In this document: positions 27,498-36,267 of the stretch, piece by piece
Layout of the letters: each line of letters starts with the position of its first letter
Position numbering within the stretch: position 1 is the first letter of the stretch
Source of the DNA: Acidobacteriota bacterium
GTDB lineage: Bacteria > Acidobacteriota > Terriglobia > UBA7540
Direction of reading: 5' to 3'
NCBI GenBank assembly: GCA_004298155.1
Contig: SCRD01000012.1
Coordinates: 372,001-436,000, forward strand
Length of the DNA: 64,000 bases
Notes under the pieces: generated by a model
Databases searched by the model: none
The model's input: only the letters and a program-made list of their open reading frames with translations
Told to the model about the DNA's origin: nothing
Program-made: the position numbers and the translations under genes

Positions 27498-30400
27498 TCA
27501 TACGTTGTAAGGGGGCGGTGCAGCCCCAGCGTCATGCTTGAATGAGACCTTAACGGTCCCGATTTCGTATCGCCCGATGGCAAGGGCCACTTCTTTCCCG
27601 TTCGCCTCAAGAGAAATCTTATTCTCTTCCTTCTCCATCAGGTTCGTCTGCACGGCCCCGGTCGCGGCTTCCGGCAGCCTCAACCGGACCTGCCCGGGTT
27701 TCCCTTCGAATTCATAGAAACGGAAGAGCACTGCATTATCTTCTTCCGCCTTCTTGACCGCAGTGAGGATCACATTTCTCGGCTCGATCTGCACAAATGA
27801 ATGGGAGGCCGGCAGGGCCCCTTCGTGGGCCACAGCCGCCACTGGAAGAAGCCGGTAATTCAATTCATAGCCCCGCAATTCCGTCTCCGCCTCGAGCCAG
27901 GTGCCCGCATGCGGATACATCGCGTAAGTGAATTCGTGGAAGCCCTGGTCCGCATGAGGATCGGGATCGACCGGTGAGCGAAGCAACGTCAGCCGAATCG
28001 TTCCCGGCTCAAAAGTATCGTATCCGTAACTTTCACGGTTCAGCAGGCTGAAGCCGCGCCCGTTCTCCGACAAGTCGCCCCACTGCTGAGCGCAAACCTC
28101 GAATTCCGCTTCCTGAGCCAGCAGAGGATCATACCTGGGGTGTTTCTGGCTGATCTCCGTCGCCTCCGTGAAGGGGACAGCAGGCTTTCCCGGCACGTGC
28201 GGAATTGCCGGCCGCTCGATGGTCCCATAAGGTATTTCATAAGTTGCCTTATCCGGCCTGATGCTCAAAGGAAAGGCGACCTTCAGCATCGTATTTCGTT
28301 CATGCCAGTCCGCCTGCATGTTGACATCCACGCGTGCCACCCCCGGATACATGCAGATGTCTTGCACAAAAGAGGAGTTCTGGAAGCGCTTCTTCACGCG
28401 CACCACGGCGCGAATGGGGGTGTTTTCCACCAGCTTTACTTCTTCAGCGTTCAGCAGTTCGGTTTTAGACTTCTCGTAATCCGGATCGATGTTCCACGCG
28501 TCGTATTCCCGCGGCTTGTCCACAAAGGTTTCGAGAAGGTTACCCTGCCCGCCGGCCCGCAGGATGTTTTTCCCGTCTTTCTTGCTCACCAGGCTGGTGA
28601 CGCAGCCCGTCTTCGGATCGATCTCAACACTGATGAATTCGTTCTCCATGTGAAGGCCGTTCACTTTTAGAGTTGACGCAACCTTACCCGGGCCATTCGC
28701 GGAGACCAGGTGGAACACCCGGTAGCCGGTCGATGGCACACCCCGCGCCAGGAAGCGTACTCTCACCGTGTTAGTCGCCTCATCCCGCGAGACCATGGCC
28801 GAAGGCACAGCATGGCCTTCGGGGTCTCGAACCTCGATGTTTGCCACCTTTTCGGGGAACTGCACTTCGGCTTCAGTCACGTCCGTGCGCTCCCAGCTCA
28901 GCGGGTTGAACACGGCAACGGGAATGCCCGGTCCGCGGGTGTCCACGCGTGCGGCAAGGGTTTTTATCGCTTCGTCGAGGATTGGCTCATTCGTCAGCTT
29001 GACGAATTCCATGCTTTCGCCCTCGTCCTCGTAGATGACGTGAATGCCTGACCCTGCCATGAGATCGTGGAACTGATTGAACAGGACCCGCCGCCAGCAA
29101 TCCTCGAATTCTTCCTGCGGATACTTGCGCCCTCGCAGCATGGCAAGCGACGAAAACCTCTCCGCATTCAGCAGCAGGCGTTCCATCTGCCGCATGCGTT
29201 TCTTGCTGTCAGCCTGGGAGGTGTAAGTACCGCGATGGAACTGAAGGTACATTTCATCGTTCCAGACGGGAAGATTCAGCTTTGCAAGGTTTCTGTCCAC
29301 TTCGTCAAAAAAATCCTGCGCGGTGCTGAACTTGAAATTCGGGAATGCCGCCTTTGGAGATTTCTGCCAGCGCACGGCTGCATCCAGCATCTGCCGCGTG
29401 GGCCCGCCTCCGTGGTCTCCGACGCCGTAAAGCAGCATCTGAGTGCGGATGCTCGAACAGAGCGGAGTGTCTTCACCGATGTACTCGGCGCATTGCACGG
29501 GATTGATCCCGTTCACGTAATCGTGCGGGAAGTAAGTGAGCACGCGGCTGCCGTCCGGCGCCTCCCATTGAAACAGCTTGTAGGGCAGTGGCACCGTATC
29601 GTTCCAGGACATCTTCTGCGTCACAAAATAATCCACTCCCGACCGCTTGTAAATTTGCGGCAACTGCCGGCTGTAGCCGAATGAATCCGGGTTCCACCCG
29701 ATTTTCACATCAACGCCGAACTTCTGCTGGAAGTAGCGCTTGCCCGTCAGGAGCTGCCGGACCAGCGATTCGCCGCACGGCATGTTGAGGTCGGGCTCGC
29801 ACCACATGCCGCCCACCAGTTCCCACCGCCCCTCTTTGACGCGCTGCTGAATCTGCCTGAAGAGGTCGGGATACTTTTTTTCGAGCCACAGGAAATCCTG
29901 CGCCGAGGACTGGGCGAAGATGAACTGCGGATATTCCTCCATCAGCTCGACGGCCGTTCCGAAGGTGTCGCGGACCACCTCCACCGTTTCGGTCCATGGC
30001 CACAGCCAGGCCAGGTCAATGTGCGCATTGCCCACGGCGAGGATCGTAAACTGCCTCATCCATTCGGCCAGTGGCTGCATCTTTGCATCGGCGGCCGCGA
30101 GCGACCGGTCAAAAGCCTCCTGGCCGCCCCGGTCAAGCGCGGCAAAATCGAGTGCTTTGACCGCCGCACTCAACTGCGCCGCGCGCTGCGGCTGCCCCTC
30201 CGGGAACCCTTTCGACGCCGCCTGCACCGCCAGAATCTGCTGGAGCATGGTCAGAGGATTGGGCTGATCGGGCGAATAGTCCACATCGAGACTAGCGCTG
30301 ACGATTTCCGCCCCGCCCTCACCTGCAGGCGCAGACGCCGCAACCACAAACTTTTCACCGGGCCTGGCGCTTTCACTCAACAGGATGGGCTGCTGAGTGC

Positions 30401-30854
30401 TGGTATCGGTCATTTCCACCATCGAGCCGTTAAAAAACACCCTTACGCGGCCGTGCCCATGGAAGCCCAGCCGCAAATTCAGCATGACCCTCTTGCCCTC
30501 GATGCCGTATCCCCCCATCGCCCTGGGAATCTCTATAACCCGCCGGAACCACGCCGGCCGCTCATTCACTCGCTCCCGAACCTTTACAGCTTTCCAGCTT
30601 GAGTCATCCAGGGCAGGATCTTCCGGATGCGGCAGATTGTCCGGGTGGACCCGCCAGTCCGTGAGTGGCATTGTGACCATCTCCTCCAACCGCTGGAGGG
30701 CCGCTCCAAAAGGATTATTTTTCAACTCGCGCCGAATGCCGCGCGGCAGGGCCTGTGCCAGCAAGGGAAACGCTGCACCATCAACGATCAAATTCTCAGC
30801 CAGGAATGAAGCGGCAGAAATCTGAAAAAACTTTCTGCGGTCCATGGGCGACAT
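27498..30854 (-). CDS. Secreted GH38 alpha-mannosidase
   Basis: Hydrolyses alpha-mannosidic bonds, probably in the periplasm. The 1,118-residue product starts MSPMDRRKFFQIS, with a twin-arginine-like signal. GGAGG precedes this ATG (30854); the frame continues to 30956. An N-terminal galactose-binding-like beta region is followed by the GH38 catalytic domain with zinc ligands in GNAHIDLAWLWPW, the nucleophile in WNPDSFGYSRQLPQ, and the HDY segment in YFPHDY. The rest is the large beta-sandwich half starting near LHMENEFISVEID. Substrate (N-glycan, fungal mannan or other) is unknown; the neighbourhood has no other glycosidase. Confidence 0.92.
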   Translation of the reverse strand: MSPMDRRKFFQISAASFLAENLIVDGAAFPLLAQALPRGIRRELKNNPFGAALQRLEEMVTMPLTDWRVHPDNLPHPEDPALDDSSWKAVKVRERVNERPAWFRRVIEIPRAMGGYGIEGKRVMLNLRLGFHGHGRVRVFFNGSMVEMTDTSTQQPILLSESARPGEKFVVAASAPAGEGGAEIVSASLDVDYSPDQPNPLTMLQQILAVQAASKGFPEGQPQRAAQLSAAVKALDFAALDRGGQEAFDRSLAAADAKMQPLAEWMRQFTILAVGNAHIDLAWLWPWTETVEVVRDTFGTAVELMEEYPQFIFAQSSAQDFLWLEKKYPDLFRQIQQRVKEGRWELVGGMWCEPDLNMPCGESLVRQLLTGKRYFQQKFGVDVKIGWNPDSFGYSRQLPQIYKRSGVDYFVTQKMSWNDTVPLPYKLFQWEAPDGSRVLTYFPHDYVNGINPVQCAEYIGEDTPLCSSIRTQMLLYGVGDHGGGPTRQMLDAAVRWQKSPKAAFPNFKFSTAQDFFDEVDRNLAKLNLPVWNDEMYLQFHRGTYTSQADSKKRMRQMERLLLNAERFSSLAMLRGRKYPQEEFEDCWRRVLFNQFHDLMAGSGIHVIYEDEGESMEFVKLTNEPILDEAIKTLAARVDTRGPGIPVAVFNPLSWERTDVTEAEVQFPEKVANIEVRDPEGHAVPSAMVSRDEATNTVRVRFLARGVPSTGYRVFHLVSANGPGKVASTLKVNGLHMENEFISVEIDPKTGCVTSLVSKKDGKNILRAGGQGNLLETFVDKPREYDAWNIDPDYEKSKTELLNAEEVKLVENTPIRAVVRVKKRFQNSSFVQDICMYPGVARVDVNMQADWHERNTMLKVAFPLSIRPDKATYEIPYGTIERPAIPHVPGKPAVPFTEATEISQKHPRYDPLLAQEAEFEVCAQQWGDLSENGRGFSLLNRESYGYDTFEPGTIRLTLLRSPVDPDPHADQGFHEFTYAMYPHAGTWLEAETELRGYELNYRLLPVAAVAHEGALPASHSFVQIEPRNVILTAVKKAEEDNAVLFRFYEFEGKPGQVRLRLPEAATGAVQTNLMEKEENKISLEANGKEVALAIGRYEIGTVKVSFKHDAGAAPPPYNV

Positions 30855-31262
30855 ATGAATACCTCCATTTTTGGGGTATGAAATTGGCGGGATTCCCCCC
30901 TTCCAGGGGCAGGCAGGAATAGCGATATAAATAACCGCCAGGAATGGAACTATCAAAGGTCAGGACGAGCATCGTGTGTAAATAACCAGTAATCACTTTG
31001 CGCCTGTTTGCCTATAAGTCAACCATCATACACCCGCACGGCGAAGATGGTTCGCTACGCTGCAGTGATTCCGAGGAGCCCGTTCGCCCTCCACTTGAGC
31101 ACGGCTCTGATCCCCAACGCGGGTCCCCGGATGAAGGGCGGCGAGGGATCTGCGTCCGGTCTCTGTGGAGAATAACGGCTGGAACATATGCAGATTTTTC
31201 TGCTAGAAATCGGCCTCAGATTGACGTATGCAGAGCATCGAGACCGGAAGATGGTCAACCGC
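30855..31262. other. Gene-free leader region upstream of the mannosidase
   Basis: About 400 bases between the mannosidase start and the TPR-TonB gene end, both on the minus strand. I see no convincing ORF, terminator or promoter hexamers in it. Confidence 0.5.
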
Positions 31263-32414
31263 TCACGAATGCGGAGCAGTCGCCAACTCGAAGTTGATAT
31301 CAATTTCGGTAAGCACCTCCACCGGGCTGCCATTCATCAAAATCGGTTGATACCACCATTTCCGAACTGCGTTAACGGCTGCCGGTGCGAGGAGCGGGTT
31401 GCCGGACAGCACTTTCACTTCTGCAACCGACCCATCCCTGCCGATTACCACTTCCAGCCTGACGACGCCTGCGACGCGAGCTGCTTTCGCATCATCGGGG
31501 TAAACCGGCTTCTCGAAATAAATGCGTTTTGCTGCTATCACTTGGCCGCCGACACGAATTCGTTTTGGGATATTGGCGTCAACCGGCAGCGCCGCCGCGG
31601 CTCGAAACTCCCCCTCCGCGGCAGCAATGTCGCCCTTCTTCGCCAAAGCCTCACCCAGCATGCGATGCAGTCCCGGGTTTAGCGGCGCCAATTGCAAACC
31701 TTCGTGGTAGAGCGCGATCGCCCCATCAACATTTCCCTGCTGCAGCATTACATAGCCGACACGAAAGCGCACGCTCGAGTAGTCGGGCTCCAGGCGTAAA
31801 GCCTCCTGATATTCCGGCACGGCCTTGGCGGGATTTTTCGGGTCGTCCAACAAGATTGCAAGCTCCATATGTGCATCCGCACAATCCGGCTGCAATTGAA
31901 TCGCCCGGCGACACTCCTCAACCGCTGCCTTCTTGTCGCGATTGTACGTGAGGATGGTTGCCAGTGAAAGATGCAGATAAACATTCTCAGGCTCGATCTT
32001 CAGGGCCGCGCGCAGCTCTTTTGCGGCATCATTGAATGTGTGCTGGTCCCAAAGTTCAATCCCGCGCTCAAGGTGCGAAAGTGTCTCCGCCTCGCTGTCC
32101 CCGGCGGCGTTCGGTTGTGAAGTACTAGCGTGGCCCTGCCCCGATGCTTGGCCGGCTTGCCGCAAGGCCGTCAGTAGTGGCTCAAGTCCCCCGGCGGTCT
32201 TTACCGCCCGAAGGTAATCGTCTGTTGGGCTAAAGCTCAAGCCTCGCTGTCGGACGAGCCTTTCCACCCGGTAGCTTTTTGTCACTTCATTTGAAGTGCC
32301 GACCAGTCGCGCCAGCACCTCCACACTGCCCATTGGCGGCGCCGTCGCCGGTGCCGTTTGCGCCAGTACAATTGCGCAACTGAATAGTGCCCACAGTAGA
32401 CTAGTTAATTTCAT
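31263..32414 (-). CDS. Secreted TPR protein with a TonB C-terminal domain
   Basis: A 383-residue product with a signal peptide (MKLTSLLWALFSCAIVLAQ), a region of about 100 residues of unknown fold, around five TPR repeats (for example DAAKELRAALKIEPENVYLH and KAVPEYQEALRLEPDYSSVR), and a C-terminal TonB fold (EKPVYPDDAKAARVAGVVRLEVVIGRDGSV, VRKWWYQP). Classical TonB has an uncleaved membrane anchor and a proline-rich arm; here there is neither, so energy transduction is doubtful and a periplasmic adaptor role is more likely. AAGGAG lies five bases before the ATG at 32414. Confidence 0.85.
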   Translation of the reverse strand: MKLTSLLWALFSCAIVLAQTAPATAPPMGSVEVLARLVGTSNEVTKSYRVERLVRQRGLSFSPTDDYLRAVKTAGGLEPLLTALRQAGQASGQGHASTSQPNAAGDSEAETLSHLERGIELWDQHTFNDAAKELRAALKIEPENVYLHLSLATILTYNRDKKAAVEECRRAIQLQPDCADAHMELAILLDDPKNPAKAVPEYQEALRLEPDYSSVRFRVGYVMLQQGNVDGAIALYHEGLQLAPLNPGLHRMLGEALAKKGDIAAAEGEFRAAAALPVDANIPKRIRVGGQVIAAKRIYFEKPVYPDDAKAARVAGVVRLEVVIGRDGSVAEVKVLSGNPLLAPAAVNAVRKWWYQPILMNGSPVEVLTEIDINFELATAPHS

Positions 32415-32751
32415 CAATTCTCCTTAAGCCAGTGGGCAGGTCTTTCCACAAGAGCCGTGACAGGCGAAGGCAACAACGCCGCTCAGACAACCAGGATTAT
32501 AACCCGGCAAGGACGCGCATTGAGGAGAACGCATCGCGGACGCACCTGGCGCAGACGCTTGCCTCCCCACCGTGTCAATTTTGAGCAAACCGCCGGATTT
32601 TATTTAAACCATCACTTGGAATACAAAAGCTAACCACCTGATTCTACAAGGCAAGAAAATATATTTTTCAATTTGTCCCATACGTCCCAAACGTCCCATT
32701 TTCGCCTGCTACGCTTGATGGGGCGGGCTTCCGAGCTCGCCACAGGCAAGC

Positions 32752-32807
32752 GTAGCGGCGGCTTTACGCCGCCAATCTCAGATGTGACGCGCTGAACGCG
32801 CCGCTAC
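32752..32807. repeat. GTAGCG two-hairpin element
   Basis: Outer arms GTAGCGGCG (32752-32760) and CGCCGCTAC (32799-32807) enclose two smaller hairpins: GGCGGC-TTTAC-GCCGCC and GCGC-TGAAC-GCGC. It lies in the 530-base gene-free stretch 32,415-32,944, which has no other visible feature except the second copy. Confidence 0.65.
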
Positions 32808-32852
32808 TCTTGGCGCAGCGGTACCACGCGATCGAATGTTGCGGCCCGCGTC

Positions 32853-32875
32853 CGTAGCGGCGGCTTTACGCCGCC
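32853..32875. repeat. Direct copy of the GTAGCGGCGG hairpin arm
   Basis: The 23 bases from CGTAGCGGCGG to CGCCGCC repeat positions 32751-32773 exactly, 102 bases apart. It forms the same six-base-pair hairpin but the closing CGCCGCTAC arm is missing, so it is a partial element. Confidence 0.6.
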
Positions 32876-32944
32876 ATCGCCTGCTGAAACATTCGAAGTG
32901 AGGGTGATAGGACCCGCCGCCAAGGTTAGCTTAAGGAGGACGAT

Positions 32945-33877
32945 GTGGAAAAAACAAATGACAATCTCACGCCCAGGCAACTGGAATCGAGGCGCGAAAA
33001 CGCGCAGAAATCCACCGGGCCGCGCAGCGAAGCGGGCAAGCGCCGCGCGGCATTAAACGCGCTTAAGTACGGCGATCACACCGGCCCGCACACCCTGGAA
33101 CAGAGCATGGCCATACTGGGCGAAGACCCGCGCGAGTTCCACGCCTTCCGCCAAAGCCTCTTCGCCAGCCGCCAGCCCGCCGACGCCATCGAGCGGATGC
33201 TGGTAGAAGACATTGCCTTGCTGGCCTGGAAAAAGCGGCGGCTCAACCGCGCCCAGCAGGGGCTCCAGTTGCGCAGCCTGGAAGTGCTGGAACTCGCACG
33301 CCAGCGCCAGGCGCTCGAAGTGGGCCGCGAAAGCGCCGACATCTCGCAGGAAGAGGTGCTGAAGTCCGGCCTCCGCCGCGCTCCCAGATCGCCCGCGAAG
33401 TTCGGGGAAATCCTCTCCCACCTTGACACGCTCAAGGCGCTGGTGGCCAGGAAGGATTTTTCGCAGGACATCAGCTTCGCCATCACCATGCTTTACGGCG
33501 AAAAGCCCACGCTGCGCGGGGCGCAGATCGCCAACAGCTACCGGCAGCTCGGCGAGCAGAGCGTCGAAACCGAAGAGCAGCGCGCACTGGCGGCCGAGCT
33601 GAAAATCGCGATTGAAGAAGAGGCCCGCGACGTGATGGAGGAATACGCGCTCTTCCTGCAGGAACACGTCCACCTCTCGCCCGCCCTGCGCGACTCGGCG
33701 CTGGCCCCCGCGCATCCGCAGTGGACTGCTATCGTCCGCCACGAGTACACGCTCGAACGCTCGATGGAGCGCAAACTGAAGCTCCTGACCGAGATTCAGG
33801 CCAACCGCAAGCTCGAAGAATTGGCCGCCCGGGTAATGGAACATGACGTGCGTGGGACAAAAAAACACGATTTTTAA
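32945..33877 (+). CDS. Hypothetical protein with a KSTGPRSEAGKRR N-terminal motif
   Basis: A 310-residue cytoplasmic, highly charged, mainly helical protein. The N-terminus RRENAQKSTGPRSEAGKRRAALNALKYG is, from memory, a motif of a family frequent in Acidobacteria and Planctomycetes without assigned function. The middle is rich in Arg/Glu/Gln helices (KKRRLNRAQQGLQLRSLEVL) and could be a coiled coil. The start is GTG at 32945 with AAGGAGG five bases upstream. It is preceded by GTAGCG repeats and followed directly by an ACGAACCGGA repeat tract, so the whole unit may be a repeated genomic module. No catalytic motif is visible. Confidence 0.75.
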   Translation: MEKTNDNLTPRQLESRRENAQKSTGPRSEAGKRRAALNALKYGDHTGPHTLEQSMAILGEDPREFHAFRQSLFASRQPADAIERMLVEDIALLAWKKRRLNRAQQGLQLRSLEVLELARQRQALEVGRESADISQEEVLKSGLRRAPRSPAKFGEILSHLDTLKALVARKDFSQDISFAITMLYGEKPTLRGAQIANSYRQLGEQSVETEEQRALAAELKIAIEEEARDVMEEYALFLQEHVHLSPALRDSALAPAHPQWTAIVRHEYTLERSMERKLKLLTEIQANRKLEELAARVMEHDVRGTKKHDF

Positions 33878-33880
33878 AAA

Positions 33881-33998
33881 ACGAACCGGAGAGGTTGTTG
33901 AAAACAAAGGATCGGCATCAAAAAACGAACCGGAACGAACCGGAAAACGAAGCGGAGAAGTTATTGAAAATACGTACCTGTGGAAAAAACGAACCGGA
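33881..33998. repeat. ACGAACCGGA short direct-repeat tract
   Basis: ACGAACCGGA occurs at 33881, 33925, 33935 and 33989, with a variant (ACGAAGCGGA) at 33947. A longer unit continues as GAGGTTGTTGAAAA (33891) and GAAGTTATTGAAAA (33957), 66 bases apart. Open frames crossing it have repetitive Lys/Arg/Glu/Asn-rich translations and are probably not genes. The rest of 33,999-34,246 has no clear feature. Confidence 0.7.
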
Positions 33999-34246
33999 GA
34001 GTGTCCCGCTCGGTGGAGTCTGCGCTATGGAGCCGATTCATCGCCCGGATGGCCGTCGCATGGCCGCTTCAAAGCGCCAACCAAAGGCCCTGTCCCGGTT
34101 GTGAAGGTCGTCAGAAATCTGGTAAGATTCATCAGAAGCAGGAACACCGAAGATGGTGGCGCATGGTGTGGGAACGGGTCCCACAAAGACCGGTGGGCGG
34201 CGAGTCATGAGTGGGAGATATATGCTGAGAGGCAAAGAGGTTACTC

Positions 34247-35587
34247 ATGGATCATCCAACTGTTATTGTGGTGGGCGCCGGCCCCGCTGGATTGTTTGCA
34301 GCCCGCAAAATCGCCGCAGCCGGACATCATGTCCTGATTCTTAACCGGGACATCAAGCCCGGCGGCCTTGCCGAGTACGGCATCTACCCCCAGAAATTCC
34401 ACATGAAGAACGGCCTGAGGAAGCAGTTTGCCAAAATCCTTGCCATGCCGAATGTGGATTACATCGGCAACGCGAAGGTGCGTCGCGACGAACGGCTGAC
34501 GATTGAGGGCCTGAAAGACTGGAATCCCTCAGCCATCGTTTTCGCGGTGGGGGCGCAGGGAACCAAGAACCTGGGCCTTCCCGGAGAGAATGCAAAGGGC
34601 ATTTATTCAGCCAAGGACTTTGTTTACCACTACAACCTGCTGCCTCCTTTTGCCTCACAGGACTTCTCCACCGGCCGCCGGGTGGCCATCGTTGGAATGG
34701 GCAACGTGATGGTCGACATCGCGCGCTGGCTGCTGATTGACCAGCCTGGCCCGAAGCCGGATGAAGTGACGGTGATCGCGCGGCGCGGCCCGTATGAAGT
34801 TAAGTTTGACCGCAAGGAGTTTGACGAGGTCGAAACTTTCCTGGACCGCAGAGTGTTCCAGGGGGAACTGGGCAGGGTCGCGGAAGCGTGCAAGGCCGTT
34901 GGCCAGGATGTGAGCCAGGTGGCCGACACATGCTTCCCCTGGCTTAAATCTCAGTTGGAAAACCCGCCGGCATCCAAATTGGCCTTTCGCTTCCTCTGCT
35001 CACCCCTGGGGATCGAATCCGGCGCGGACGGCCGCATTGCCCGGTTGCAAATAGTTGAAAACATCCTCGTCGCTGATGGTGAAAGCACGCGCCCGAAGGC
35101 GACGGACACGCAGGCGCTGCTCGACATTGATACGCTCATCTTTGCCATCGGCGACATGGCCGACCCGGGTGTTGGCCTGCCTTATGCAAGGAATTCGTAT
35201 GTGACCCACTCGGACCCCGCCGATCCGGACCGCTCCGCCTATGAGGTTTTTGATCCCGCAACAGGAACGGTGGTTGACGGCGTATTCGTTGTTGGCTGGG
35301 CTCGGAAGGCCAGCGAAGGCCTGGTGGGCAAAGCCCGCTTTGATGCCGAGCACGGGGTCGAACATGTGCTCAAGTATCTCGAGCGGAGCGGTAAATGTGC
35401 GTCGGCGCCAGTTTCGGAAATCCTTGGCGAACTCCGCGGGAAAGGAATCGAGGCCGTCACCAAAGAGGACGTCACACTGCTCAGCCAGATTGAACTCCAG
35501 CAAGCACAATCGCTTGGATTGCCTGAATTCAAATTTTCCACGAATGAGGAGATGTTACGGGCCATCGAGGCCAAGGTGGCCAGTTAG
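34247..35587 (+). CDS. FAD-dependent pyridine nucleotide oxidoreductase, ferredoxin-NADP reductase/GltD-like
   Basis: A 446-residue flavoprotein. The FAD-binding Rossmann motif VIVVGAGPAGLFAARK is at residues 6-21, and the NAD(P)-binding motif VAIVGMGNVMVDIARWLL lies near residue 147, with VIARRGPYEVKFD after it. GVFVVGWARKASEGLVGKAR is the second FAD contact region. The layout is that of adrenodoxin-reductase-like ferredoxin-NADP reductases and of the small subunit of glutamate synthase. It carries no iron-sulfur motif, so electrons probably go to or from a separate ferredoxin. AAGAGG precedes the ATG. PII and ammonium transporter genes follow convergently, which fits a nitrogen link but does not prove it. 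Confidence 0.85.
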   Translation: MDHPTVIVVGAGPAGLFAARKIAAAGHHVLILNRDIKPGGLAEYGIYPQKFHMKNGLRKQFAKILAMPNVDYIGNAKVRRDERLTIEGLKDWNPSAIVFAVGAQGTKNLGLPGENAKGIYSAKDFVYHYNLLPPFASQDFSTGRRVAIVGMGNVMVDIARWLLIDQPGPKPDEVTVIARRGPYEVKFDRKEFDEVETFLDRRVFQGELGRVAEACKAVGQDVSQVADTCFPWLKSQLENPPASKLAFRFLCSPLGIESGADGRIARLQIVENILVADGESTRPKATDTQALLDIDTLIFAIGDMADPGVGLPYARNSYVTHSDPADPDRSAYEVFDPATGTVVDGVFVVGWARKASEGLVGKARFDAEHGVEHVLKYLERSGKCASAPVSEILGELRGKGIEAVTKEDVTLLSQIELQQAQSLGLPEFKFSTNEEMLRAIEAKVAS

Positions 35588-35609
35588 GCGGCGTGTGCCG
35601 CAACTGAGG

Positions 35610-35637
35610 CCGCTGCTTCCCGCGAGGGAGCGGGCGG
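35610..35637. terminator. Hairpin between convergent genes (possible terminator)
   Basis: CCGC...GCGG arms enclose a GCTTCCC-GCGA-GGGAGC stem just before the glnB stop and 23 bases after the flavoprotein stop. No T-run follows on either strand, so intrinsic termination is only possible. Confidence 0.3.
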
Positions 35638-36060
<423 letters not shown>

Positions 36061-36121
36061 CTACGATCACGATGACGAGCACGGGTTCTAATGAGGATTA
36101 CATACTAGAGTAACACCTTTC

Positions 36122-36176
36122 GTAGCGCCGGCATCTTGCCGGCCCCGAAAAGTGCCGCCGGGACGGCGGCGCTACA
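36122..36176. repeat. GTAGCG two-hairpin element
   Basis: Outer arms GTAGCGCC (36122-36129) and GGCGCTAC (36169-36176) enclose GCCGGCA-TCT-TGCCGGC and GCCGCC/GGCGGC hairpins. Its length (55 bases) and plan match the 32752 element. It sits in the 290-base gap between amt and glnB, which otherwise has nothing visible. Confidence 0.65.
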
Positions 36177-36267
36177 AACGAGCGTTGTCACCGTATTTTG
36201 TAATCCACATTAGGGTGGCAGGCATGAGGTTCAGGATGACAGGCCCGCAACACCTTGCCCTGAAGCG

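Noticed and set aside
32751-32875. CRISPR-like repeats
   Set aside because: Only two copies of a GC-rich hairpin arm 102 bases apart, with no regular spacer series and no cas genes.
33843-34337. 164-codon frame across the ACGAACCGGA repeats
   Set aside because: Translation is repetitive and compositionally odd, overlaps the 34247 gene, and changes by frame with the repeat; better explained as repeat DNA.
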